Positions 7,076 to 15,095 are shown, counted from the stretch's first letter. The stretch: 28,505 bases of DNA from JBBRNH01 sp038230415 (GCA_038230415.1 JBBRNH010000080.1:1-28505), one strand, 5' to 3'. Made by a program: numbers and translations. The notes: generated from the letters alone by a model not told the origin.

Positions 7076-8467
7076 TCAGGCAGTTACCGGCATGGCGGTC
7101 GGTTGAACGGTTGGCACGGCATAGCCATCATAACTCACGGCGGGCGGGTTGTTCCAGAGCCGCACCGGAATCAGTTTATCAATACCCATAAACCGGATCA
7201 TGAGGCCAAGCGGGTGCCAGTGATAAATTTCGTACGGACGGCCATTGGTAAACATCTGCACCAGCACCAGAATATAAAAATAGGCCAGAAACGTGGTGAG
7301 GGTATTGGGGTTGGTTTGCATGGCCCGCAGGCTGTGATACAGGCACATCGCGTTGAGACCGCCGAAGAGAATCAGGCCCAGAATGCCGTGATTGATGAAA
7401 GCTTCCAGCACGGGAATGTCTAAGTACTGAAACTTGTAGCCGTTGCCAAAAACGAGCATCTCCATATGCCCGATCAGGATGTTCGAGAGAAAACCCGTGC
7501 TGATGGTTCGGTTGGCGACGGAGGCATCGAGGGCCGCTTTGTAGGCCATGCCCGACGATTTCATGCCCAAAGCCGCATACACGTTTTCTAAGTTGCGCTC
7601 CACAAACGCCAGCACGTAGCCGTACAGAACGCTGTACACGTCGTAGTATCGTCGGAGCAAAAACAGCATCCCGAAGATAAAAACGGCGATTGTGATAATG
7701 GGAATCGGTTTCAGCAGCCCCCGAACAGCGGTCTTGATCTGGGCGGGCCGAACGTTGAAAAACAGAAACAACGCAACCACGATCAACAGGGCCACGATGC
7801 TCGACCGGGTTTGGGTCAGAATCAGAATACCCGCGCTGAAAGCCGCCGAAAACAAACTCAGAATCCGGGGGATGATCCCCGTTTCGGGCCGAAACGCCCA
7901 GATGCCACAGGCAATTACGCCCATGAGCGCGTTACGGGCAAAGACGTGGGCGTTGCCGAGCCGTTCGCCGGTTTCGGTAGAACCGAAGTTAATCACGGCC
8001 CGCTGCCCGATGGTCCAGGTTGGGTCGGTGAGCATGGCATAGACTAAGGCCATGTTCGAGACCACCGTAAACCCGATGATCACCGGCACGGCCACCTCAA
8101 TGATGTCGTTGGGGATGTTGATGAGCAGAAACAGGAAGACGAGCGAGAACAGAAAGTAGAAAAAATCAACGTTGTAATCTTTGAAACCCGGCACCCCGTT
8201 GAAGTAATACATAGAAAAAATGCTCAGGGCAATGAACCAGACGGCCATCCAAAACAGCAGGGCATTGGGCCGGTAGAGCCGTCTGAAAATGGTAAACGGC
8301 ACGCACAGCACAAACCCGAAGCCCAGGAATAAGGCCGTAAATACCTGACTGCCAGGGGCTAATCCGAGTGTTTCTTTGAAAAAGAATACCAGTGGCATTC
8401 CGTCCACCACGATGCAGATACCCAGTACGATCCGCATCAGATCAAGTTTTCGCAGCAGTTGAAGCAT
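7076..8467 (-). CDS. O-antigen ligase / polymerase-like integral membrane protein
   Basis: A 463-residue, very hydrophobic protein with about ten to twelve predicted membrane spans. A loop of roughly 100 polar residues lies around positions 290-350. TQTRSSIVALLIV near residue 220 resembles the conserved R-containing motif of Wzy_C/WaaL-type O-antigen ligases and polymerases. Such proteins polymerise or ligate undecaprenyl-linked glycans at the periplasmic face. Its place among glycosyltransferases supports a polymerase or ligase role; which one cannot be decided. The start is the ATG at 8467, preceded by a 200-base gap filled with palindromic repeats. The C-terminal 30 residues are a proline-rich cytoplasmic or periplasmic tail. 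Confidence 0.75.
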   Translation of the reverse strand: MLQLLRKLDLMRIVLGICIVVDGMPLVFFFKETLGLAPGSQVFTALFLGFGFVLCVPFTIFRRLYRPNALLFWMAVWFIALSIFSMYYFNGVPGFKDYNVDFFYFLFSLVFLFLLINIPNDIIEVAVPVIIGFTVVSNMALVYAMLTDPTWTIGQRAVINFGSTETGERLGNAHVFARNALMGVIACGIWAFRPETGIIPRILSLFSAAFSAGILILTQTRSSIVALLIVVALFLFFNVRPAQIKTAVRGLLKPIPIITIAVFIFGMLFLLRRYYDVYSVLYGYVLAFVERNLENVYAALGMKSSGMAYKAALDASVANRTISTGFLSNILIGHMEMLVFGNGYKFQYLDIPVLEAFINHGILGLILFGGLNAMCLYHSLRAMQTNPNTLTTFLAYFYILVLVQMFTNGRPYEIYHWHPLGLMIRFMGIDKLIPVRLWNNPPAVSYDGYAVPTVQPTAMPVTA

Positions 8468-8491
8468 TGTTTAGTTTGTGGTTTGTCTGTC

Positions 8492-8637
8492 TGGCACCGC
8501 CCCCCGGCTGTGCCGTTTAACTTATTGGCGCAACCCACAGCGTGGTGGCAGTGGGGAACACGTTTGGCACCGCCACCAGGCTGTGCCGTTTTATGTGCAT
8601 AACTCAATTTACAGTTTCCCACAGCCGGGGGGCGGTG
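8492..8637. repeat. REP/BIME-like cluster of four GC-rich inverted and direct repeats
   Basis: Two direct copies of a 27-base unit starting TGGCACCGCC and ending GGCTGTGCCGTTT (8492-8518 and 8565-8591) differ at two positions. CACCGCCCCCCGGCTGTG (8495-8512) is inverted exactly at 8620-8637. A degenerate inverted copy lies at about 8534-8556. The arrangement gives two consecutive hairpins, as in bacterial interspersed mosaic elements. It fills the gap between a glycosyltransferase and the polymerase-like gene and would be transcribed with them. Confidence 0.75.
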
Positions 8638-8673
8638 GGTAACCACAAACGGCATAGGCCGCCCTGTACAAAC

Positions 8674-9783
8674 CTATAACTGACTCAATTCCTGATAAAC
8701 GTCAAATGTTTGATCGGCCATCTTTTTGCACGAAAATTCACGCAGCCGCACCCTCCCCCGCGCCACCAGCTCGGCCCGCAACGTGTCATCAGTTGCCACG
8801 CGCTCCACGGCATCAGCCATCGCGTCGGCATCGTCGGGGTCAAAATAAACGGCGGCATCGGCGGCTACTTCGGGTAATGAACTCCGGTTGCTCAACACCG
8901 CCGGGCAGCCGCAGCTAAAGGCCTCCAGCACGGGCAAACCGAAGCCTTCGTTCAGCGACGGAAACACAAACGCACGGGCGTTTTGGTAAAACGCCGGCAG
9001 CGTGGCATCCGTAATGGGCCGGTGATGCACCTGCGCGGCCAATCCCGATTGCTGAATCAACGCCTGCTCTTGGCGGCTAAAAACCCCGCCCCCGGCACAA
9101 ACCAAATGCAGGGCCTGCCGACGCAAAACGGGCTGGATGGCCCGAAAAAATGCCGGAAAGTTTTTGTACAGCGGTCGCTTGCCCACGAACAAAATATACG
9201 GGAACGCCACCGGCGCGGGCAGTTGATCATACTGCCGTTCGCTGAACGACGACCCCAACGGAATAACCCGGATTTTGCCGGGGTCAACCTCCGGGAAAAA
9301 CCGCAGCAACTCCTGTTTAGAGCAGTCGGAGACGCTGATAATCCGGTTGGCGCGGTGCAGGAGGGGGCGTTTTATGTCGGTCAGGTGTTCGCCTACTTCG
9401 GGGTAAATGTTGCCGAAGCGTTCACTCGTTGCATCGTGAAACGTAATCACAAACGGTTTTGAGCCGAGGGGTTTCAGGAAATAGGGGTGGTAGTAGGTCG
9501 GGTGAAATACATCGAACCGGCCCGCCCGCAACCGCCCCGTGCTGCCCACCCGGTTCAGGGCCGAAGCCACCCGGTTGGCATTATAATGCCCGGCCAGCGG
9601 CCCAAAGGTCTGGTGGTTGCTGAATTCTTTATTGGCTAAATACTCATTGTTAGACAGTGACAGCGACAGGTCGAATGACACATCGGTGCGGGCCGAAAAT
9701 TGCCGCATTAACTCATAAAAATACCGGGCTACCCCACCATACACCGCTCCCGTAAACGCCTGGTGGTCATACAGGACTTTCAT
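8674..9783 (-). CDS. GT4-family glycosyltransferase (mannosyltransferase-like)
   Basis: A 369-residue GT4 enzyme. The N-terminus MKVLYDHQAFTGAVYGGVARYF carries the glycine-rich acceptor loop. Mid-protein FVITFHDATSERF and ISVSDCSKQELLRFFP are typical of the WbdA/MtfB-like mannosyltransferase branch. The C-terminal half has PYILFVGKRPLYKNF and the EX7E motif in SLNEGFGLPVLEAFSCGCPAV. It should act on the cytoplasmic side in polysaccharide assembly. It is separated from the downstream polymerase-like gene by 206 bases of repeats and from the upstream GT9 gene by about 100 bases, all on the same strand. The start is the ATG at 9783. Confidence 0.88.
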   Translation of the reverse strand: MKVLYDHQAFTGAVYGGVARYFYELMRQFSARTDVSFDLSLSLSNNEYLANKEFSNHQTFGPLAGHYNANRVASALNRVGSTGRLRAGRFDVFHPTYYHPYFLKPLGSKPFVITFHDATSERFGNIYPEVGEHLTDIKRPLLHRANRIISVSDCSKQELLRFFPEVDPGKIRVIPLGSSFSERQYDQLPAPVAFPYILFVGKRPLYKNFPAFFRAIQPVLRRQALHLVCAGGGVFSRQEQALIQQSGLAAQVHHRPITDATLPAFYQNARAFVFPSLNEGFGLPVLEAFSCGCPAVLSNRSSLPEVAADAAVYFDPDDADAMADAVERVATDDTLRAELVARGRVRLREFSCKKMADQTFDVYQELSQL

Positions 9784-9885
9784 AGTTTGTTGCTCCGTGT
9801 TTGTATTTTTCCAAGTAAATCAGCCGTAAAAATACGCTTTTTGTGGATAAATCTGATTTTCTCCGGCACGATGTTACAACTACGG

Positions 9886-10926
9886 TCAGGAGCGGTGAGC
9901 CGTTTTTCGGGCCAGATGCTGCGTTACGGCATCCTGCACCCAGCCGAAGGGAAGCTCAGAACAGGGATGCCCCAGCCAGTTGAGAATCGTAACGCCTTCT
10001 CCGCGTTTATACCGGCCCGAATACGGCAGATAATCCACGTAATCAAACAACTGACCCAGCAGGATAACGCCTTCTGTACCGGCGGCATTGGCAAAATGAG
10101 CCGGGCCACTATCAATGCCAATGAATAACCGGGCATTTTTGATAACCTCCGCCGTTTCGAGCATGGTCAGTTGGCCGCATAAATTGATAAAACGCGGGTC
10201 GGTTTGCTCAACGGTGGGTTGCAGACCAACTTCAATCACTGAACAGGAATAGGTTTCGAGCACCCACGCCACCAACCGATCCCACTGCTCGGCGGGCCAA
10301 TCGCGGGGGGTATAACTCGACCGGCAGTGGATGACAATAAAATCAGGGGGCAAATTCAGGCTACCCACCCGCGCCGAAGTCAGCGTTGGGATATAGAGTT
10401 GGGGGTCGGCGGTGAGGGCGGGCAACCCGGCTGCCTGCGAAAATACGTACAGCAAATCGCCATAGTCGTAATAATTGGCGTAGGTGATGTTGCGGGCATC
10501 GGCCACGCGATTAACGGGTATTTCGGCGCAGTATTTACACCGGCGGTTGGAAAGGTGGAGGTTATACACGTGGTCAAAAACGCCCGTATCGAGTAGATAG
10601 GTGCGTTGGCCGGGGCATTTTTCGATAATATAGCCATCAATATTGGGGTTGTGGCGAATCAGATCGAGGTAGGGTCGGCGCACAAACCAGACGATGTGGG
10701 CGGTGGGATGCAACCGGCGCACCTCGCGGCTGATGGGTTCGCAGGCTACGATGTCGCCCATTTGCTCAGACAGCGCGATGGCTACCAGCGGACGCTGACT
10801 GAACCGCCACTTCTGCCAGCGTAATTTTCCGTAATCAACGCCTACCGATATGTATTTGTCGAGGAGGTGGAAAAACTTGTGGTAACGATGTATCCAAAGC
10901 TGCTTAAACCGGGGCCATGTTATCAT
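9886..10926 (-). CDS. GT9-family (heptosyltransferase-like) glycosyltransferase
   Basis: A 346-residue protein from the ATG at 10926; the frame is open further upstream but only from a TTG. Family features are the N-terminal PLVAIALSEQMGDIVACEPISREVRRLHP and the C-terminal LFIGIDSGPAHFANAAGTEGVILLG. The latter is the signature of the ADP-heptose:LPS heptosyltransferase (GT9) fold. Enzymes of this family add heptose or related sugars to lipopolysaccharide core. Here it probably contributes to a surface glycan made by the neighbouring genes. The donor sugar is not predictable, since many Bacteroidota GT9 proteins lie outside core LPS operons. A -7 like element lies upstream. Confidence 0.85.
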   Translation of the reverse strand: MITWPRFKQLWIHRYHKFFHLLDKYISVGVDYGKLRWQKWRFSQRPLVAIALSEQMGDIVACEPISREVRRLHPTAHIVWFVRRPYLDLIRHNPNIDGYIIEKCPGQRTYLLDTGVFDHVYNLHLSNRRCKYCAEIPVNRVADARNITYANYYDYGDLLYVFSQAAGLPALTADPQLYIPTLTSARVGSLNLPPDFIVIHCRSSYTPRDWPAEQWDRLVAWVLETYSCSVIEVGLQPTVEQTDPRFINLCGQLTMLETAEVIKNARLFIGIDSGPAHFANAAGTEGVILLGQLFDYVDYLPYSGRYKRGEGVTILNWLGHPCSELPFGWVQDAVTQHLARKTAHRS

Positions 10927-10977
10927 TGTAAATGTTTGGATAATTCCTCTTGTCAGTCGGATAGCGTAGGCTGCTAA

Positions 10978-10985
10978 CAAAGCTA
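10978..10985 (-). promoter_or_regulatory. Candidate -7 element upstream of the GT9 gene
   Basis: On the minus strand TAGCTTTG matches TAnnTTTG and lies 52 bases before the GT9 ATG. No TTG is found at the expected -33 distance, so this is a weak call. If real, the GT9 gene and the genes after it form a separate transcript from the upstream glycosyltransferase. Confidence 0.3.
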
Positions 10986-11026
10986 CGGGATAAGCCTTAT
11001 TTTTCGGGTTGCCGATGCCTTAAAAC

Positions 11027-12097
11027 TTACCGACCGGATACCCCACGCAACCGGTCAGTGAGGGTAGTGAGTGCGTCTGGCACGGGGGCAGTCTCGATCT
11101 GATGGCTCACCGTGTGCAGGGTATCAGCAACGGCCTTCCGCCAGCCCCGCAGCACGGGTGGTTCGGGGCATTGGCCGTAAGCAGGTTCGTGATCCATTTT
11201 CAGGCTGTATCGCTCGCGATAGTCGGTTATGAGTTGCTGCACGTCGGGCCGGTCGGTTAGGGTAAAGCGGGTTTGGTACGGAAACAAGCCTTCATTGGGG
11301 TTGATTAATCCGCAGAAATTAACCGATACAAGCGGACTGATTCCATTAATGAGCCATTGGTTGGAATCGTCCCGCCGAATCGGGCCGTATTCGTGCAGAT
11401 TCCAGATTCCCACGTTCCAGCCCGGCGTGGTACTAATGGCAACGTCGGCCAGAAACGCCGGGGTGTGCATGAGCCAGATTTGGTCGAGGCAAAGGCCGTC
11501 GCAAAACCGGATAAACGCCCGGTCGGCTACGCGGCCTTCCCACCAGGCCAGAAACCGCGCCGTTGCGGGGCTTCGCCGGAAAACCAACAGGCCCGCTGTG
11601 TATAGCCCCGTGTTTTGCAGGTGTTTTTCGTCGGGCTGTACATCATCGGCGGGTGGGCGGCTCAGGTACGGGGTCAGCAGCAGGTTTGCGCCGGAATGCC
11701 GGGCGAGTTCGGCGGTGACGGGCTGATAAAAAAACGTGGTTGGGTCAACGTAAACAACGGTATCGCAGTCGGAAAACCGCTCATACACCGCCCGGATAAA
11801 CGTTGGTTTGGTAGCCGCTGCAAATTCGGTGGGAGTGTATTGCGCCGACCGCCGGGCCAGGTCTTCCTCGTCCCAATACCGCTCGATGGGCCACAGGTGG
11901 GTCGGAAATTCGAGTATCTGTGACGGGAACGTATCGGCTAACCCAATTATCAGTTCAGCACCGGGGTGGCGGTCTTTGATGCTATCCAAGAGAGCAAGCG
12001 CGGCAGGTAGTTGGCGGCCCATGCAGACCGTGAGAAAGACAAGCATACGGAATCTTGGCGGGCTTACTACCGGCACGATACCGGATAAACCGCCCAT
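11027..12097 (-). CDS. Putative nucleotide-sugar glycosyltransferase (GT-A-like)
   Basis: A 356-residue protein. It starts, after 17 residues, with MLVFLTVCMGRQLPAALALLDSI and later has DTVVYVDPTTFFYQP, where the DPT is a plausible variant of the metal-binding DxD. LDQIWLMHTPAF and GWNVGIWNLHEYG follow. This layout resembles GT-A glycosyltransferases related to GT8-like capsule enzymes. The track from ATG 12097 is given, but the ATG at 12046 (residue 18) fits the start of the fold better and is probably the true start. It is the first gene of the polysaccharide cluster on the minus strand, 100 bases from the GT9 gene. A strong hairpin separates it from the response regulator. Substrate unknown; the glycosyltransferase call is moderate. 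Confidence 0.65.
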   Translation of the reverse strand: MGGLSGIVPVVSPPRFRMLVFLTVCMGRQLPAALALLDSIKDRHPGAELIIGLADTFPSQILEFPTHLWPIERYWDEEDLARRSAQYTPTEFAAATKPTFIRAVYERFSDCDTVVYVDPTTFFYQPVTAELARHSGANLLLTPYLSRPPADDVQPDEKHLQNTGLYTAGLLVFRRSPATARFLAWWEGRVADRAFIRFCDGLCLDQIWLMHTPAFLADVAISTTPGWNVGIWNLHEYGPIRRDDSNQWLINGISPLVSVNFCGLINPNEGLFPYQTRFTLTDRPDVQQLITDYRERYSLKMDHEPAYGQCPEPPVLRGWRKAVADTLHTVSHQIETAPVPDALTTLTDRLRGVSGR

Positions 12098-12140
12098 TTA
12101 ATTCATGCTGCAAGTTCGGACAGTATTGGCGTTTTATCAG

Positions 12141-12180
12141 CGTAGCCGGGGATGATTCCGTAAAATCATCCCCGGCTACG
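12141..12180. terminator. Perfect 17-bp hairpin between the response regulator and the polysaccharide cluster
   Basis: CGTAGCCGGGGATGATT (12141-12157) is followed by CCGTAA and its exact reverse complement (12164-12180). The stem is 17 bp and GC-rich with a six-base loop. It lies 33 bases downstream of the regulator stop on the minus strand, the position of a terminator. No T-tract follows on either strand, so a palindromic repeat element acting as a terminator or mRNA stabiliser is equally possible. Confidence 0.55.
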
Positions 12181-12212
12181 GTGCCGAAAGGCCCGCATGT
12201 AGCGACTGTTCT

Positions 12213-12881
12213 TCACCTTTTTCCTTCTTTCAGAGCCACGCTGATTAGTTCGGCGGTGGTTTTTACGCCCGCTTTGCGGATAATACTCGCCCGTTGGTTG
12301 GCAACGGTATTGGGGCTGATGGCAAACCGTTTGGCAATGGCGGGGCCGCTCATTCCTTCTGTCAGGCAGGTCAGAATCTGGGCTTCGCGGGGCGTTATCC
12401 GGTGCCAGACCGAGCCGGGTTTCGGCGTGGCCGTGTCGGTTTGGGCTGGTGCAGGGCGATGCCCAACCAAATGCCGGATAATGACCGATGACGCACTCGG
12501 CGGATAATACAGTTCGCCCGTTGCCACCGCCCGAACGGCCCGTAACAATTCTTCTTCGGCGATGTCTTTCAGCAAATAACCCGATGCTCCGCTCTGCACC
12601 GATTGCAGAATATACTCCGGGTTGTGGTGCATACTGAACACCAGCACCCGAACGCCGGGGTGTTGCTGTACCACCAATTTTGTGACCTCGATACCGGACA
12701 GGTGCGGCATCGAAATATCGAGCAGCAGCACATCGGGGTGCGTGACCGCAATCTGGGCCAGGGCTTGCTGGCCGTCGGCGGCTTCACCCACAATTTCGAT
12801 GTCGGCTTCGTCTTCGAGCAGCGTTCTGATTCCTTTTCTGACTACGGAATGGTCGTCGGCAATGAGGAGTCTGATGGGCAT
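12213..12881 (-). CDS. NarL/LuxR-family response regulator
   Basis: A 222-residue two-domain regulator. The receiver domain (about 1-120) has the acidic pair D9-D10, phospho-acceptor D55 in LLLDISMPH, and the conserved lysine in YLLKDI. A LuxR-type helix-turn-helix (about 155-215) reads ITPREAQILTCLTEGMSGPAIAKRFAISPNTVANQRASII. The frame extends upstream only to a TTG, so the ATG at 12881 is chosen. It lies 19 bases downstream of the sensor kinase stop on the same strand and is surely the kinase partner. Because the kinase is NarX-like and follows nirBD, the regulator is inferred to control nitrate or nitrite assimilation genes. No direct binding evidence exists. Confidence 0.9.
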   Translation of the reverse strand: MPIRLLIADDHSVVRKGIRTLLEDEADIEIVGEAADGQQALAQIAVTHPDVLLLDISMPHLSGIEVTKLVVQQHPGVRVLVFSMHHNPEYILQSVQSGASGYLLKDIAEEELLRAVRAVATGELYYPPSASSVIIRHLVGHRPAPAQTDTATPKPGSVWHRITPREAQILTCLTEGMSGPAIAKRFAISPNTVANQRASIIRKAGVKTTAELISVALKEGKR

Positions 12882-12900
12882 AAAAGAGAGAAATAAGGGT

Positions 12901-14466
12901 TCACGCAAAGGCGCAGAGACGCAAAAAATAGTCAGTTACAAATCCTGTTCTCTTTGTGTCTTTGCGCGACACATCAATCAGCAACTTCACCAAAATTGTA
13001 GTGCCTTTTTTGAGCTTCGAGGTGATGGTGAGCGTGGCTCCGAGCAGGTGCGCCCGCGTCCGCATATTATCGAGACCATTGGCGGTAGTGAGTTGGCCGG
13101 GTTCAATGCGGGGGCGTTTCACCAAAAACCCACTGCCATTGTCCCTGATAGTCAGCGTAATACGGTGCTGAACACGCGGTGATTTTTCGTGTTGTATCGT
13201 CACGTTAATGGCCGAGGCCCGGGCGTGTTTCACGGCGTTGTGCAGGGCTTCCTGCGCGATGCGATACAGGCCAATCTCGGCTAATGGTGCCAGCCGAATT
13301 GCCGCCTGTTTATCCCCCTCCGGCCCGGTACTACCATTCGTTTCCGTAAACTGTACGCTTATTCCCGACGATTGCGCGGTTTGCTCGGCCAACAGATTCA
13401 GGGCCGCGCTCAGGCCAAAATCACCCAGAACAGACGGCATCAGGTTGTGCGAAATATGCCGCGTGGTCTGAATAATATCCTGCACCATGCCGGTCAGGTC
13501 TTCGAGCCGTTGCCGTTGTTTGGGGTCGTCGGTGGTAGTCATTTTGAGTTTTCCGGCGTGGAGCTTAAGGCCGGTAAGCATCTGTCCGATTCCGTCGTGG
13601 AGTTCGCGGGCAAAGCGTCGGCGTTCGTCTTCCTGCCCTTCGAGCAGTGCCGCCGACCGCACGGTGTCTTCGGCCCGTTGCAGCCGGTATTTTTCGTCGG
13701 TGGCCTTCATCAGGTCGTCCTGCGCCAGCCGAAGCCGCCAATTAGCCGTTGCTAATTCTTTGTTGGCGATGGCTAATTGGCGGTTGGTTTGCTGAAGGTT
13801 TTCTTCCGAATCGGTCAGTCGCCGGATAATGCTGCGCGTATGCCGCACAACGGGCCGGAAAATAAACAGCCCTTCGAGCAGCACCGTCAGCAGCGTGGCA
13901 ATGCCCAGCACCCATTCTACGCGTTCCAGACCACGAACGCGCCCGTTGCTTTCGGCATCGAACTGAAACACAATCTCGTTCATCTGCCGGAGATACGCCG
14001 GTTCGTCGCGTAGCACCACGCCGAGAGCCTGCTGCCGTTGGGTTTCGGTGGCCGTTGGGCTGGCAATCACGGCAAACCCGCTCCGAATCGTACCAAAAAT
14101 GGGTTCGATTTTCCGAAACATGGTGTCTAACCGTGCGCTTTTCCGCACAAAATAGGGCTTTTCCATGAGCAGTTGCCCCGTGCGGAGTTCCCCCTGAACG
14201 GTGGCCCAGGTCGTCAGCAGCGAATCGAACGACACCCGGTCAGCGGTCGGAATCCGGGTGGTTTGCAGCACGGCTAATTTGGTCAGTCGCTGACTCAGCA
14301 TCCGTTGCCGCCCGGCCACGTTCACAATTCGCCCGTCGCTGTTGAGGTCGTTAATCGTTTTTTCGACAAACAGCAGCCCGCTCACCGTCAGCACGGCAAT
14401 CACCGTGAGAGCGATAACATAGAACCGGGTCAGTCGGCGGGCTACCTGTTGGTCGAGTTGGGGCAT
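12901..14466 (-). CDS. NarX-like sensor histidine kinase with PilJ-type N-terminal sensor
   Basis: A 521-residue membrane kinase. It has a transmembrane helix at about 17-34, a periplasmic sensor of about 150 residues, a second helix at about 185-203, a coiled coil (215-265), HisKA_3 with H290 in RRFARELHDGIGQ, and a HATPase domain (EALHNAVKHA, IRDNGSGF, GLDNMRTRAHLLGA). Just after the first helix is NVAGRQRMLSQRL (about 48-60). This is the PilJ-type motif equivalent in position to the nitrate-binding P-box of NarX/NarQ. Start ATG 14466 is preferred to 14529 because the longer frame is translated from an inverted repeat. The last 20 or so residues (from RKDTKRTG) are encoded by another repeat and are not part of the kinase fold. 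It follows nirD and precedes its response regulator. Confidence 0.9.
   Translation of the reverse strand: MPQLDQQVARRLTRFYVIALTVIAVLTVSGLLFVEKTINDLNSDGRIVNVAGRQRMLSQRLTKLAVLQTTRIPTADRVSFDSLLTTWATVQGELRTGQLLMEKPYFVRKSARLDTMFRKIEPIFGTIRSGFAVIASPTATETQRQQALGVVLRDEPAYLRQMNEIVFQFDAESNGRVRGLERVEWVLGIATLLTVLLEGLFIFRPVVRHTRSIIRRLTDSEENLQQTNRQLAIANKELATANWRLRLAQDDLMKATDEKYRLQRAEDTVRSAALLEGQEDERRRFARELHDGIGQMLTGLKLHAGKLKMTTTDDPKQRQRLEDLTGMVQDIIQTTRHISHNLMPSVLGDFGLSAALNLLAEQTAQSSGISVQFTETNGSTGPEGDKQAAIRLAPLAEIGLYRIAQEALHNAVKHARASAINVTIQHEKSPRVQHRITLTIRDNGSGFLVKRPRIEPGQLTTANGLDNMRTRAHLLGATLTITSKLKKGTTILVKLLIDVSRKDTKRTGFVTDYFLRLCAFA
12911..12967. repeat. Imperfect palindromic repeat encoding the C-terminal tail of the sensor kinase
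   Basis: GCGCAGAGACGCAAA (12911-12925) and TTTGTGTCTTTGCGC (12953-12967) are inverted copies matching at 13 of 15 positions, separated by 27 bases. The unit is read through in frame by the kinase gene and provides about its last 20 codons, with the stop just beyond the left arm. Its GAGACGC core recalls the ends of the larger repeats at 14911 and 18836. Confidence 0.6.
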
Positions 14467-14474
14467 GTCAAGAG

Positions 14475-14551
14475 AGTGAAGAATTATGAGTGAAGAGTGA
14501 AGAATAGTCAAAAGAAAATTACTCTTCATTCTTCACTCATAATTCTTCACT
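14475..14551. repeat. 29-bp inverted repeat between nirD and the sensor kinase
   Basis: The arms 14475-14503 and 14523-14551 are inverted copies with one mismatch and a 19-base loop. Each arm contains imperfect AGTGAAGA repeats. The nirD stop (14547-14549) lies inside the right arm, and the kinase ATG is nine bases beyond the left arm. The hairpin would form in the nirD-kinase transcript and could attenuate or process it. It is not followed by a T-tract. Confidence 0.75.
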
Positions 14552-14894
14552 GATAACTTACATCAACATACACAAATCCATCCTTAACCCGCACCGGGTA
14601 CGTTTTGATCGTGTAAGTATCGTCGTTTAAACAGGCTCCGGTTTTGAGCGAGAACGTTTTTTTATGGAACGGGCAGGCCACTTTCGGCTCGTCGTTCTGG
14701 CTGCCAATCATCCCGCGAGACAAGGCCATTTCGTGCCGGTGTGGGCATTGATTATCAGTGGCGTACCATTCACCCCGCCGGGCAAAGTTGAAAACAGCGA
14801 TCTGTTGCCCGTTGAGCAGTACGCAGGCTCCGCCATCGGCAGGAACATCGTCGGTTCGGCAAGCGCGTTGCCAGGTTATTTGGTCGGTTGTCAT
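14547..14894 (-). CDS. nirD: Assimilatory nitrite reductase small subunit (Rieske protein)
   Basis: A 115-residue Rieske-type protein. Cluster motifs are CPHRHE (C-x-H) and CPFHKKTF (C-x2-H), about 20 residues apart. The length matches NirD of NADH-dependent nitrite reductases. NirD partners NirB in the six-electron reduction of nitrite to ammonium in the cytoplasm. In some NirD proteins the cluster ligands are lost, but all four are present here. It lies downstream of nirB on the same strand, separated by a 185-bp repeat element. It is followed by a long hairpin that contains its stop codon. Start is the ATG at 14894. Confidence 0.92.
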   Translation of the reverse strand: MTTDQITWQRACRTDDVPADGGACVLLNGQQIAVFNFARRGEWYATDNQCPHRHEMALSRGMIGSQNDEPKVACPFHKKTFSLKTGACLNDDTYTIKTYPVRVKDGFVYVDVSYQ

Positions 14895-14910
14895 AATTTG
14901 TGTGTTTGGT

Positions 14911-15095
14911 GTAGAGACGCAAACTATTGCGTCTCACCGCCGGATGGTACGCCGACCGGATGGCTTTTGTTCTGTCGCCGGATGGCTTTTATTCAACCGC
15001 CGGTCACCGCCGGATGGCCTTTATTCAACCGCCGGCTGGCTTTTATTTTGTCGCGTACCATCCGGCGGTGGAGACTCCAACTATTGCGTCTCTAC
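14911..15095. repeat. MITE-like palindromic element, copy 1, between nirB and nirD
   Basis: The 185-bp element is bounded by GTAGAGACGC (14911) and GCGTCTCTAC (ending 15095). The left end forms a perfect hairpin, GAGACGCAA-ACTA-TTGCGTCTC (14914-14935). An 18-base long-range inverted repeat, CACCGCCGGATGGTACGC, pairs 14935-14952 with 15053-15070. The interior holds several degenerate copies of CCGCCGGATGGCTTTTATTC arranged in tandem. The element overlaps the last codon of nirB and provides its stop. A related copy lies at 18836-19011. No transposase is present and no target duplication was seen. Confidence 0.85.

Noticed and set aside
7399..7404. Scarcity of AAGCTT as evidence of selection by the HindIII-like system
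   Set aside because: I noticed a single site by eye, but the window is GC-rich and too short for a reliable avoidance test; a genome-wide count is needed.
8437..8655. A 72-residue minus-strand open frame upstream of the O-antigen ligase-like gene
   Set aside because: It is translated almost wholly from the REP/BIME-like repeats, has no motif and overlaps the start of the real gene.
14467..14529. Longer sensor kinase start at 14529
   Set aside because: The added 21 residues are encoded by the 29-bp inverted repeat; the ATG at 14466 gives a normal short cytoplasmic N-terminus before the first membrane helix.
14937..15050. CRISPR-like array from the repeated CCGCCGGATGGC units
   Set aside because: Spacers are short and nearly identical, repeats are degenerate, and no cas genes are present; it is the interior of a MITE-like element.
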